Shown: positions 36,620 through 49,055 of the stretch, in pieces | Layout of the letters: every line of letters starts with the position of its first letter | How positions within the stretch are numbered: position 1 is the first letter of the stretch | Assembly (NCBI GenBank): GCA_007026445.1 | Contig: VDMD01000004.1 | Span: 930,001-994,000 of the forward strand | DNA from: Schizophyllum amplum | Lineage: Eukaryota > Basidiomycota > Agaricomycetes > Agaricales > Schizophyllaceae | DNA length: 64,000 bases | Direction of reading: 5' to 3' | Position numbers and translations under genes: made by a program | The notes under the pieces: model-generated | What the model was told of the DNA's origin: nothing | Seen by the model: only the letters and a program-made list of their open reading frames with translations | Database searches by the model: none

Positions 36620-37305
36620 TCACGACAAGTACCAGAACAGACCGTAGGCGAGCACAAGGCCAAGGAATACCTTAGCTGGGGGCTCATAGCGTCTGTAGGT
36701 CCAGACGGCGCAGATCCGCCGCCGAGCGTGTGTCCCTGCCCTGAGAAGGCGCCGCCTTTTGCACCGTCCGCGGACGAGTATCGGCGAATACCAGCCTCCA
36801 ATGCACTGTGCAGTCGCAGTCAGATTCGGTAATTGGGAGATGGAGCGTACACGCACGCTTTGTTTGCGCCGCGGACCTGGTGCACTTTCGTATTGCCCCT
36901 CAGGAAGATGAATGTCGGCCTAGCAAGGATCGCTTATTATAAAATCATACACAAAGTTCAGGGAGACGCACATCGCAGAGACACCATAGTGCGAAGAGAC
37001 CTCCCGCGCGGCATCGACGTCGCACTTCATGAAGTTCACATCTTTGTGCTGCTTCGCCAGCGATTCGTATACTGGCGCAATCATATGACATGGTCCACAC
37101 CTGGAACGGTGTCAGCCAAGGGGGAGAAAGTTCTGTGAAGAGGTGCGTGCCAGCTTGCGTGGAAGTCAATGACCTGTAGATCGGGATGGCGGGGTAAGCG
37201 CTAGCGCGGGGAAACACACGGGGAGAGCGCGAACCGATAGCTTGTCCTTCGACTTTCCAGGATTCCATTTAGCTGGGAGAGGCTCGTTATGTGTGTGATG
37301 GACAT
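36620..37305 (-). CDS. Thioredoxin with C-terminal membrane tail; two apparent frame breaks
   Basis: Starts MSITHITSLSQLNGIL, then (other frame) KSKDKLS, intron, VIDFHASW, and after a second intron CGPCHMIAPVYESLAKQ: the WCGPC redox site is split by the intron. KHKDVNFMKCDVDAAREVSS, PTFIFLRGNTKVHQVRGANK and LEAGIRRYSSADG complete the fold. A Gly/Ser-rich linker leads to VFLGLVLAYGLFWYLS at the very end, a single hydrophobic segment that would act as a tail anchor. Frame breaks occur before KSKDKLS and before PPAKVFLG; each is repaired by one extra base in a homopolymer (CC at 37257-37258; GGGGG at 36678-36682). The intron splitting the active site appears to be GC-AG (donor GCACGC). Family assignment is firm. 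Confidence 0.88.
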
Positions 37306-37808
37306 GGTGGTGGATGGAGGCGAGAACAAGTGACCGCGTCTTCACCGGCAAAGCAGATAAATGACCCCGGTCCACGTGGCCTCAACCGCCCACCTCCGAG
37401 TCCGTGGCGCCGCCCACCGCGGGGCTACCATGTACTTAGCTCTCCCTTGAGACCATCAGCCACTGGTTAGTCTACCAAAACTTGTCGTACGCGCAATCTT
37501 AATCAACGCCGGACAATTGATGCCTCATTCGCACCGTCCCGTGGATATATATGGTTGCCTGCTCTGCGCTCAAATCTCAGACGTTACATTCAGCCCATGA
37601 CCACCATTGTACATGCAGCCTCGCCATTCGCACGACACTGTCACCCTTACAAACAACAGAGAAGCATAGTCATCTGTTCAACCCGACGAGGTCATTCTCA
37701 CGCGCACATCCTTTATGTAAGGCTTATAACTTAGGTTGCATGAGTGATAGGCGATAGTACAAGACGATTCAGGACATAAAGGAACACGAGGACACGGGCT
37801 TTATGCAC
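37306..37808. other. Intergenic between thioredoxin and H4
   Basis: No coding signal. Holds the thioredoxin promoter side and the H4 3' flank. Confidence 0.45.
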
Positions 37809-38334
<526 letters not shown>

Positions 38335-38708
38335 AGCGAGTTTCAGAAGTCTGAGAGGTTGAGCCTACGCGGGGAATGCAAAGTGGCGCCGACGATTGGA
38401 GTCGAGCCGAGTGGTCGTCGGAGACAAGATACAGTTCCTGGCGTGACATCGCGTTGCCGTCACATATATAGGCGCGTTATGATCACGTGTTTGACGCGGT
38501 TCACGCGACGCGCGCGTCAACGCGTGACAGTTCAGACACCAGGCATTCAGCTCAGTCCTTTTGTCTTGACGGGAGAAGCCAATCCCCATAGCATTGGTCC
38601 TTATTGGCAAGATGGTAGTGTAGAAAGTAGCTGTTATAGTAGAAAGGATAACCGAGTTGTCCTTGTAAGACAGTGCGAGAATCCGTCCAGTGACAAGCGG
38701 TAAACTCA
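38335..38708. promoter_or_regulatory. H4 promoter region
   Basis: A TATATA element on the - strand at 38465-38470 lies about 130 bp before the H4 ATG. GC-rich palindromic motifs (cgcgacgcgcgcgtcaacgcgtgac) near 38504-38528 flank it on the distal side and could be binding sites. No gene. Confidence 0.55.
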
Positions 38709-40785
38709 TCAACCACCCCCTACTCTGCGACGTGGCTTGTGACTCAGTGGCTGCACAACTACGGAGTCAGGTTGACTCTTCTCGACGCATGCACCCACCG
38801 AGTCACGACGGTTCATGATCTCCGCGAGTTGCGCCCGAGGAATTATGTGCCGTGAGATCTTGGGCGACGTCTGTGTCCCTTTCACGGGCGTCATCCCAGA
38901 AACTGGGCTGGCGCGCTGCTTGGGCATAGATGCGCTACGTCGGTGACCTCGCGTAGGCGACGAAGCACTGTCCCCGTTCTCCTTGCCGACCTGCGGCGAA
39001 CTGGGCTCGTCCCCTCGTCTGCCCTTCTTCGTCCCCTGCGATAGCGCGCGCTTGTGGAATTTCCATCCCGCCTTGATAAAGTTGGTGGGCCCGGAAGGTG
39101 TACTCTTGTGCCCGGGCGTGTGTGGCACCGCAACCGGAGCGGTCCCTATCAACATGGCTGGTGGTTCCATCTTCTCCGCGACCAGCTTCGTCGCGACCGA
39201 CTTCTTCATGACCTGCATCAAGCCCACTTTCTTCCCTTGCAGCGGGTGCACGAGCATGGGCGAGCAGGAAAACGTGAGCGGCGTTAAGGTCTTCTCTCCT
39301 TGCATGATCCTGCCCGACACCTCGTGCCGGCGATCGTCAACCATGTAGTCGAAGCGCCACTTCAGCTTGAGCTGGTCCCCAGAGGTTGCGCTTTGCTGAA
39401 ATACCGCAGTTTCACACCCGTGGACTGTGTACACGCCATTCGACTTGAGACTGATGCTGGCGTGCCGCGAGATGAAGTCGCGCGACTCGTCCTTATTGAC
39501 CATGACACGCCGCATCATCGGGAGGCCGTCTAGAGGGGCGTAGTGGAAGTGATACATCTCGCGGCGAGCCGGCATAAATTGGACAGCGCCCCCGCCAGAA
39601 GTGGGATCTTCAGGATCGAGCGAACGAGCATGAATCGAGTAGCCTGCGAGTCTGAAGGAGGGATCGGCCAAGCGAAACCCTTCCTGGTCGATCAGGATTT
39701 GCAGGGAGGCATCCTCGAGCCACATCAGAGATTTCGGCAAGAACGGGTGCTGGACGGAGGACTGCGGAAACGCGTTCGACAGAGAGTGAGCAGGCACGGT
39801 TTTCTCTGACGCAAAGGATGGCGTATACTGGTGACGTGCAGTCTTGCGCAAATCTTGTACTTCGCTAGATGGGCGTTCGGATGGTCGCATATTGTACTGT
39901 GCAGCAGATCGGGATAAAGTTCCTCGAGCCGTCGGAGGAGTCGGTTCGGACGTAATGGTTACAGATGGTGAAGGCGATGAAGGCGCAGAAGGCTGGCCGC
40001 CTATCCTGAAGGTAGTCCAGGAACTGATACGGCGAAGGGTCCCGGTGAGGCTGTCGCTGCTCCGGTCGGTCGGTAGGTATTCCCCGCTGCAGGCAGGAGA
40101 CAGATGGCGAGGCGTCAGGGAGTCATTGCTAGGAGCACGGTGCAGGGAGGCAATGATCGACAACTTGCTGGGCGTCCGGGACAGGCGTCGAGGTGAGTCG
40201 AGCGTTGCATCGGATCCCGAAGGCGGAACGTTGAACTCGCGAGATAGTAGATTGCCCAAGAAGGAGGTCTTGGAGGGAGATCTGTGACAGTGTCAATTTT
40301 AGAAAGGCGGTGAAAATATACATAACGCACGGAGAGGGAGATGGACTCGGATTCGTCTGGTCTGACGAAACCGAAGTGTCGCCAAAGGACTGATCGGGGT
40401 CTCCTTCAAGTCCAAGAAGCGAGCATATCTGGCTATAGCGGGCAGCATACGAGGAACTGCGGTGCTCGAAGACGGGTCCTTCATTCCGATGGCGGTGAGG
40501 ACCAAAGGTGCTAACGGACTCGACCGTCTGGGCGCTAGCGCTGGGCTGAAGCGTAGTGGCAGTATTGAGACGATGTGCAGACTGGCAGAGAGAGGCGATA
40601 GAGTCTTCACTGGACAGATGGAACATGATAGGAATGTCGCCGGACGTGCAGGAAGGAGAGATCTGCGAGTCTGGCGAGAACGAAATACTGGTAAACGTCG
40701 GCGACGGCGAAACACCCAGCGCTTCTAGGTCAGATGACGAAGGCGGGAGCCTATGTCGCTCGTCGTTGGGCATAGATTGGATCAT
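38709..40785 (-). CDS. Ser/Pro-rich orphan protein, two exons
   Basis: Starts MIQSMPNDERHRLPPSSSDL; exon 1 ends ...NPSPSP and a ~50-nt GTGCGT...CACAG intron joins it to SPSKTSFLGNLLSREFNVPP. The first third is Ser/Pro/Thr-rich and probably disordered. A central folded-looking region reads HPFLPKSLMWLEDASLQILI, DQEGFRLADPSFRLAGYSIH, MYHFHYAPLDGLPMMRRVMV and QLKLKWRFDYMVDDRRHEVS, a beta-rich block. The C-terminal third is basic and Ser-rich with many SP/TP sites, ending KPRRRVGGG. About 660 residues; no domain recognised. The transposon target site lies only 58-68 bp upstream of the start codon, so the native promoter has been displaced. Confidence 0.75.
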
Positions 40786-40842
40786 GGCGAGAGCTAGCGC
40801 GAGATTGCAGACGAGGTTGTGGCTGGAGACAAGGATAGATGG

Positions 40843-40852
40843 CGCTCACGGC
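40843..40852. repeat. Left 10-bp target-site duplication of the MULE
   Basis: CGCTCACGGC, repeated exactly at 61571-61580 on the other side of the element. Length fits the 8-11 bp duplications made by Mutator-like transposases. Confidence 0.75.
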
Positions 40853-40878
40853 GGGCCTATGAAATTACCGCGCCGTTG
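40853..40878 (+). repeat. Left terminal inverted repeat of the MULE
   Basis: Contains GAAATTACCGCGCCG; the right end has GAAATTACCGCTCCG in reverse orientation. About 14 of 15 core positions match. Confidence 0.65.
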
Positions 40879-40990
40879 CCGCGCCGTACCGCGCCGTTGC
40901 CGCATCGTACCGCGCCACCTGCCGCTCCGTACCGTGCCCCTTCCGCTGCCTTCTGCTTCGCTCATGCGTAAATCTTCCGCGTCGGCCGTC
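40861..40990 (+). repeat. Subterminal CCGC-rich tandem motif cluster
   Basis: Repeated units of the form (G/A)CCGCGCCGT(T/A)(G/C)CG, for example ccgcgccgttg / ccgcgccgta / ccgcgccgttg, degrading inward. Possible transposase-binding array at the left end of the MULE. Confidence 0.6.
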
Positions 40991-41718
40991 GCGCCTCAGC
41001 TGCGCCCTCTTCGCATCGATCCATCCGTTGCCACCACGGTCTAAAGTACATGACCATCTCCGCCAGCACGCGCAAAATGGCTGCCGGGTCCGCGTTTGTC
41101 TGTACGCGTACACGCTGAGCACCTGCGTGCTGCCGCCTGCGACATCAAGCGCGATGCCGGATAAGGGAGGGGGAGCACATCGGAGGCGCAGCGAACGAGT
41201 CTGCGCATTGTCAATGTGCTGTGCGTGGCGTCACGGCCGATGACCACACTACCGCAGACTACCGCTCCTAGCCTCTCCACTACTGCTCCCAGCCGCCCCC
41301 TCCCCACCGGCCTCGCACCTTCACGGCGCTTGTCCTTCAGGATCTTGAAGCGTTAGCCACCAACTTTCTGCGGCCCACGTTGCCCCGTGCTTCCGCGCAC
41401 CTATTGCCTTGACCGATCATCAGACTCTCGTCTCTCATACAGCACGCTGTCTCCCCTCCACGCTATCTAAGCGCAAGACGAGTCGCTCTTCCTCCACCTC
41501 TGCAAGGGGGACTGTGAAGGCAAAGGAGAACAAACCATCCAGGACTCTCGAGTAGGGGTTACATTTTAAACTAAACAGTCAATGTAATGATTTTTCGAGT
41601 GCGAGTTCCCCTCAGCCACATTGGTCTGCCTGTCTTAAGCAAGTTGTAGAGACCTTTTAACTTGTGGCCTAACAGCACATCTGAGGAGGAATGTGGGCTC
41701 TCCTAAGGGAGGGCGGCA

Positions 41719-41983
41719 GTGCAAAAAGTTTCCCGGTGTTGACCTTCTCGGACGTCCAAATATGGAAGGCCTTGTCTTTCGGCGTTTGCCGCCTCGAGAG
41801 TCGAAGACATCGTAGAGGCTGTCACTGTTGAGGGAAGCATCTGTAAGTTTTTACCTGGGTGCCTATACCATAGATATCTTGATATATAAAGGTCTTTTTG
41901 AGCTGAAGCTGGTGAAAAAAGTTTCCCAGCGTTGACCTCCCCGGGGCTCCTTCCTGATATGGAAGTCATTGTCTCGCAAGCGC
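41719..41983 (+). repeat. Pair of ~65-bp direct repeats
   Basis: Copy A (about 41719-41786) and copy B (about 41912-41980) share aaaaagtttccc, gttgacct, atatggaag and ttgtct in the same order, with substitutions and small indels. They lie inside the MULE 3' of its gene. The rest of 40990-42124 shows no supported coding region. Confidence 0.65.
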
Positions 41984-42124
41984 ATAGCAAGCGCCAGCGC
42001 ACACATTCCCCCTATGTCTTGCACATTATCGGGTACAGATACTCAGCCATACATTAAATAAGGTCAAATAACCGTGAGTCAATGTACTCAAGGGCTCTAT
42101 ATATGGCCACTTTGCATGCTGAGT

Positions 42125-45100
42125 CTACGCTATGCCATCCGCAGGCTGGGCCGTCTTTGCGCTTCGCAAGACCCTGTGCATCCGTTGCGGCTGTGGCTTA
42201 GGGCGTGGCTTGGGGCGTGTTCCTGTCCGTTTCGGCATGGGTGTGCAGATCTTGTCGGCTGACGATAATGACTGCCAGTTGTCTCCGAGCTGTTCGCATA
42301 AATCAGCAATCAATCTCAGAAAAACAAGTGACTCCGTGACTAGACGTACTTGACGCTCCTCTTGTTCGCTGACGGTGTCCAGGCCCTCACGCGGCGTGCC
42401 CAATAGGTTTGGGTAGGTCGTATCTGGGTTCCATCCATGCTGGTTCTCGCCGGCGTCAAGACCCCACTGCCAATTTCCTGCCGCACCTGACTCTTTCGAC
42501 CTCTCGAGTATCTTCCTCTCGAAGAGGCGCAAACATTCAGCGTCGACATCCACCCCGCGTCCGCCTGCAGGCCCACTCCATTTCTCCTGGACCTTTGCCT
42601 TCCATCCTTCCTCCATCGAAATGTTACGTCGTGCAGCGATGATGGCGACCTCTGCATGGGCCATTGTCACCTTATTGAACCATTCGAGGGACAAATATGC
42701 GTCCTGGGCGCCGGGAACCTTTAGCCATATCCAGTTGGCAATGCGGGCACGGTCTTCGGGGGAGAGGGGACCTTCGAAGGGCACAGAGCCTGGCGCTATT
42801 GTCAAATTCATGTTCTGTTGGTGTAGGTGTGAGTCAGCTGCGCGCTAGGATTTTCATGCGCAACTCACATCAATGGGTGCTAGCAAGTATGCAATGCATG
42901 GTGATGCCTGTACAAGAGGATCTATGCTGTCAGTGCCGTCAAGGAGGATGCCGGTCAAGGTCTTCAACTGCGCCTGCAGAGTCACACTGATCTCGTCGGT
43001 ATATGGATATTCTTTGAAGCTTGCAACAGTATCTTCAGACCCATGCATCTCCCATGTAGGTGTCCATTTTCCGAACTGCCAGATGCTTCATGTGAGTATA
43101 TCACCCACATAGAACAATCCATGAAGACTCAACACGTATAGCGCGGCGCTCTAAGCGGCGCATCCACAACTCATCCACAATATTGGGCAGCTTGACTTGG
43201 CGAATGAGCTGGAGGTTGGTGTCGCTCAGGCATACATGACGCCCTCGCCACAGCTTGACGGTCCACGTAGTATGCTGATCATCGTGGTCAATGATGCGAC
43301 CAGGATACCAGAACTCGCTGCGAGGGGTTTCTCGTATCAGGCATCCCTGCCCAATGCTGAAAGGAAACACGTAAGTCGTCTGAAATATGTTGATCTTGAA
43401 CTCGATCCTCACATTAAGCGCTGCTGAATAGGGTTCTGGGATTTTTTTGCCAGACTGCGATAGATAGAAAGCCGAGTCACTGGAGTAGAACGGTCAAGAG
43501 CGTCATGAAGCTGAACAAAGAAGAGCGCCAGAGCAAGCAAACAGTACGTACTCATTTGGTGTCATCCTCAACTCAGATAGCGAGCAGTTTGAGCACATAA
43601 ACGGCTCTGATCGCTTGAGCCGGCTTGCCCATCCGTCGCGCTGGCATGCAAGATGGGACCATGACTTGCACATGTGGCACTGCACGACCGGCCCATACTG
43701 TTCGCTATCCTCTCGCAGAAGAAGTGCGTCAACATTCCCCACCATGCCACACCGGCATGCAAGCTTGACCTCATCTTGGGAGTCCTCTTCATCAGAGACA
43801 TCGTGGAGCTGCGAATCGAACACTTGCGGATGTCGGTGAGAAGCCGTGCTGTCCTCCAGGAACTTCAAGACTGCAGAACCTGGTGATGGCGGGGAAGACT
43901 GCCCCCGCACAATGAATTCCGGTGCAGCGGGACTGGAGCTCTGGCCTGGCACCTTCGCAAGTCCATGATTAGTTGCGAGGCGCACTTTGGACTTCTTCTT
44001 CTTGGGTGGTTTGGCTGAGGCCATTGAGAGAGCGGCTTCTTCTGCTGGTGCGGCTGCCGCTATCTCGTTGCTCTTCTGGCTGACGCTGCGCTTGCGTTTG
44101 GTGGGGGAGACTCGCCGTCTCGCTGAGCTGGTGGCTGCAACACTTTTTCTTTTCGGAGTTGTTGCCTTGCTATCCGCTTCGACTGTAATCTCGGCCTTAC
44201 GACCGCGCTTGACTGGTTTGTGGGCCGAGGAATGACCTTCATAAGCGTAAGTAAGTATGCACCTGAACTCCCGTAAAACAGGCGAATAAACCACGCACCA
44301 TCTTTCAGGCCGGCAGTAGCTGGATCACGCTTCGTCGGAGACATCGGAGTCGGTGGACGAGTGGCTACAGAAGCTAGTCAGTATGTAGTGAAAAAGGACG
44401 TAGACAAGACAGTTGCAGCGCACCGTTTTGAGACTCGAAAGTTGCCACATATTCCTGGTACAAGGGGTTGTCTACTTCTTCCACTTCATTGTCCCTGCCG
44501 GTGCGTGGTGCTGATGTAATCCATGATCGTTCGTCCATCGGAAGGAGGCGAAAGTTGGGCTCCTTCATGACTGCATGCGGAAATCGTGGAGGGGGAGCTG
44601 CTGCCATGTCTGCGTCTGCGTTGGCTGCCCAAGCAGGAGAGGGTCCACTGGCGTCTGACAGCTCTATGTCACTGAGTTTGTTGCCGATGTCCTGGACGCG
44701 CCGTGTATAGAAAGCTTGCTGAGCAGATGCACCACCACGCAGGTGGTACACGAAATGCTGCGGCCAAATTGTGTCGCGCCCGTGGACTGTCTCGACATCG
44801 CCTGCAATGCTGGTGCTGACCTCCATGTCTGGCCGCAGTCGCGCCTCTCCACCGTACTGCATTCCATCATGCTGGTAGACGTTCTTCCCATCTGGAGTGA
44901 AGAGCGTCCAGTAGTGTGAGGTTTGCCTGTTGTACACAGACCGGCCTACAATGTCGTACACCAGGCCTCGGTCCTTGTGCGCGTTATGCTCCTTCTTGCT
45001 AAGCGGGTAGAGCCGGGGAGGGACAGTCCACTTGACGTCGCCAAGATCAAGCCCTTCGACGCATAGAACAAGCACCACGGGGATTGAGAGCACAATGTCA

Positions 45101-48100
45101 TCCTCACCCGAAGATGCGCCACCGTCACATACAAGCTCGCCGTCCTTCTGCCGCCAGCACGGTGTGGGTGCGTAAGAGGCAGATGGCAATTTCATGAGGT
45201 GCCGGAAATATTTTGAGGCATCATGGTCGTGAGCGCGAGCTTCGTTGGATGGCAAAGAAACTTGGTAGACAAGCCGAGGTGTCGGTGCAAGCTGGTAATG
45301 GGACTGCCGTCGGGTGCCGCGGGCCATAATAGGTCCAGTGCACATCCTGTACTTGAGCTTTGCGAGCGCGAAATAACTCTCCTGCAGCGTCAAGTTTCGC
45401 TGCGGTGACTGCGCGCTCTTCTGTTGCAAAATTGACGATAGCCAGTACTGATGAAGTCTGTTCAGTACAATGACACCAGTGGCAAGCACGCGATGATTTG
45501 GCACTTACAAAGGGTGAGGACTGTTCGCTGAAGTAACTAATAACTTTGGCCTGCTGCAGGAGTGTACGGAGTTCGTCGCGTCGCTCGGTGAAGGATGTTA
45601 TACGGCCCCGCATGTTCTCCTGAAAGAGGGTGTGACTTTGCGCAGTGGATCCGACATCATCTGAATGCTCGCTATGATAACGGTCGACAATAGCCGCAAA
45701 GAAGACAAAGATGGGTGATGATGGGTCAGCATGCAGGGAATTTTGGTCGGCACGCGGGTAGAAGCTGAGGTTGAAGTCGCCGTCGCGAGAGATTGCGTAG
45801 AACATAAGCTCAAGCCCACAGTCCAGCCAGCATGAGTTGTCGTTCCAGCGCAAACCGGCGCGGCCAGCAGGAGCCGTGGTTGCTTTACGGCTCTTGCGGG
45901 TGGGCTGCGCAGCGGCGGCGACCTCGGCATCTGCGGAGGCCAGGACATCTTCTTTGCTACTGCTGGGCCCCACCAACTGTCTGGCAGTGTCTTTGGGCCT
46001 ACCGTCGTTGCTTCGGTGTGGGTTGGAGGGTTGGGGAATCGGCACCTGGACAGCATTGCGTACTTTCTCAGCTCTTCGGTTTGCCGCCCGTGTCCTCTTG
46101 CTCAGGTCCTCGGCCGCTTCCTCCGCACTAAGCTTCCAAGGCTCGCCGTTCTTGCCGTAGAAGTTCTTCCCTCCCACTACAGCATATATTGTTCAGTTCA
46201 AGAGGGAAATGTCTGGAAAGAGAGATCACGTACGCTTTACATGGTCGTGAGTGTTTTCAAAATATTTGGCCAGCCAGTATAGCGCTTCGAGACCATCAAG
46301 AAGTTGGTATCTCCGTTTGTCGAGCGCGATGTACATTTTCTGGTGCATGGACTCCTGCGGGTTTGTTGTATCAGGTATGCTGTCCCACAATGTCGGTTCC
46401 ATGGCTCGGTCACATTTGAAGAGCATCTGTGCATGAGCTGGGCGCTCCCACCAGTCGAACCAGGGCTTGATGAGCGGAAAGTCCCTGAGAAGAGCGCACG
46501 CAATCTCTTCAAATGCGTTGTATGACTCCACCTTTAGGAGCGACCGTGCCCGCTTCTTGAATTCTTTACACTGAGTAGGAGGAACAACGGCGCTGATCTT
46601 TGAGACGCGCGTCACTTGAGCTCGAAAGTGCTGCTGACAACCCTTGAGTAGACCTTCAGCCTTCAGCGTCATCTCAGCAACGAGGAAGGGGTCTTTGAGG
46701 TGTTTGTCATCAGCGAGGCGGCAAGCAATATATGCGTTGATAAAGCCCTGTCGCTGGGCTTCACTGAAGTCCACCACCTGAAGTGTCGAGATGAGTGAAG
46801 CTTCTGGCGCAGGGTAAGGTGACTTACGTTTGCCAGCATCTCATCGGTGAGTTGTCTCCTCTGCATGTCGCATTCAACCTGCATTGTGTGAAACAGTGTC
46901 GAGAAATGGGAGGCGTAGTGTGTAGCTGTTTGCCCGTTGGAGTACGTCATGAGAACAGGGACCCAACGATGCAGCAGATGGCTGTAGACGACGCTGGTGA
47001 TCAAGACACAGTTCGGTTCATGGAAAAACTTGTGCGCTGCATCGGTAACAATTCCATAGACGGCGTCGCCAATGACATGCATGCGGACTAGCTGGCTGCG
47101 CATAAAGGATGTTTGCATGGAGATGACGGTGACTTTGCCGAAGCAATGAGCTACGAGGAAGTCGGGGCGCTCAGTCTCGAACTTGGCGAAGGAGGTCGCA
47201 AAAGAGCTGGTGGTTTCGGCTTTGTACTTCCGGTGGTAGGCGCGAAGACAGTCCAGATTGTTCAGTATAGGGTTTATCTCCCCCACCGGTGCTCGGTTGC
47301 GATGACCAACAACAAGCGGTAGGCTACCCTTCTCGGGGTACTTGTCGAAGAGCTCGTATAGCTCACCGAGCTCGTCGCTGGTCAGACGATTTGGCATGGG
47401 CCGACTGTGCTGTTTTGTATGCGAGCCGGTGTGAAGGACACGTGCACCATCTCGAAACTCCCAAATTTTGAGCTCGACATTGCACTTGACGTGAACAAGA
47501 GGCGAGTTACAAGTCTGATCTGCGCAAGGCTCCTGCAGTCGCTGCTCTGTTATGTGGTTTTTGGTGCCAGGTCGAATGACGCGCGAGCAGTTCTCGTTGG
47601 TGCATTGAATTGCTCCGAGGCACTTTCTTCGCCGACAACGACCATCCTTCCACGTGAGACCCGAGGGATTGCCACAATGACCGTTCCGTGGAGTGCCACA
47701 GTACTCCATCGCCCAATGAAGGGGGAAGTTCCCACAGGCGACGCGCTGCTCGTGAGAGAGTATTATATCAAGATACTCGTCAATGTAAGGGTTCCACTCA
47801 AACACTTTAGTCGGCAGTGGCGCGGGGGCGGGAAGTGGCACGGGAGGTGCCGCAACGCCAGCGGGGACTTGTAGAGATGCTTCATGGGCCGGCGCGGCAA
47901 TGGGTGGTAGCAGCGGGGCAGCAGGATGTTGCAGCGCGGGAGGCGGCGCTGCATCAGCGGGGGCTGAATAAGACGCTCCGTGGGGCAGCACTACAGCCGG
48001 CGGTGGCGGCGGCGCGGCAGCAGGTGGCGGCGCAGCCGCAGGAAATGGCGTGGGAGGCGTCGTGATCCCATTAGAAACTGGGAGAGAAGCCTGGTTGGGT

Positions 48101-49052
48101 GGGGGACCAGGCGGCGTGGCAGCGGAAGGTGGTGCGGGAGGCGCCGCTACACCAGCGGGGGTTTGTAGAGATGCTCTGTAGGGCAGCACAGGCGGCGGCG
48201 GCGCAGCAGTAGAAAATGGCGCGGGAGGTGCCGCGACGCTAGCGGACGCCGGTTGCGAAACTACCAGATGGGGCGGTACGGCAGCAGGGAGCGGTGCGGG
48301 AGGCATCATGGCTGTTGAAGTGGGGGGACCTAGTGCACGAGGAGCGCTCGGGTTCAACGGATGTAGGGGTGAGCCATCGAATGGAGTTAGTGACCCATCT
48401 GACCATTTGAGGTAGAACTGCAAGGCGGCGAGGGGAGTGGCAGACCATGGCGGGGCCAGTGACCCAGTAAACGGTACGAGTGATCCATCAGGCAAACCGA
48501 CGTAGAGATTCGAGGCTCCCGGCGCCGTGTCCGAGCCCAGACCTATTTGTTGGCCGATGGGAGGTGGTGGATATTGCGGCGTGGAATCTACTTGCGACGA
48601 CACCGTGGGGATAGTCGTGGTGGTAGGATGAGCAGCTGCCATTGATGGACTTACGGACTGTGCGGCCATGGCGGGCGTGACTTGTGGGGTGATAATGTAC
48701 CGGACGATGCGGCCTATCCGGCAAGGTGTGAGTGAGACTGTAGATACTACCCATGCGGATCGTACCATTTGAGTAGCATGGTATGACTGGAAGATAATCA
48801 GTACAACGCAGAAGATAGTTATAATGAGCAAATCAACATACGTTCATCATCGGGAGGGCTCTGTGTTGCAGTTTCATGCACGAGGGGTGGCGGTCCAGAA
48901 ACTGAGCGCAAGCTGTTCCACACACTTTGAAAGATATTCTGCGGAATATTGTCAGTGGAAATGAAGGATTGATTACTTATACGTACAGGCATCAGGGCAG
49001 GGTGGTTATTGAGCAAGAATTCGAGGAGGCAGGCAAGGAAAGCGAGGGACAT
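42125..49052 (-). CDS. Giant MULE transposase fusion: WRKY/GCM1 zinc finger, RNase H transposase, USPL1-like peptidase, PHD, Tudor-like
   Basis: Read from exons joined by ~50-60 nt introns, about 2,000-2,150 residues. Exon 1 begins MSLAFLACLLEFLLNNHPAL; its ATG overlaps the LTR target duplication. A Pro-rich region (48650-47820) follows. The zinc finger (about 47710-47390) has CRRRKCLGAIQCTNENC and VLHTGSHTKQHS. MULE transposase motifs: D1 in YGIVTDAAHKFF (~47050), D2 in VVDFSEAQRQGF (~46770), CQQH (~46640), E in TTNPQESMHQ (~46350). An in-frame intron (46240-46180) without a new ATG joins KNFYGKNGEPWKLSAEE to the peptidase: Cys box NDNSCWLDCGLELMF (~45830), His/Asp box TSHYWTLF...VYQHDGM (~44910). 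A PHD finger (43740-43590; VVQCHMCKSWSHLAC) and a Tudor/BAH-like block (WYPGRIIDHDDQHTTWTVKL, ~43300) follow. The C-terminus is helical then basic. Confidence 0.72.
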
Positions 49053-49055
49053 AAA
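49051..49055. repeat. 5-bp target duplication, left (ATAAA)
   Basis: Matches 59914-59918 exactly; length is typical of LTR retrotransposon integrase. Confidence 0.9.

Noticed and set aside
46177..46250. Separate gene start at the peptidase half of the MULE protein
   Set aside because: The apparent start codon there is GTG, not ATG; a 56-nt GTACGT...GTAG intron joins the two halves in frame.
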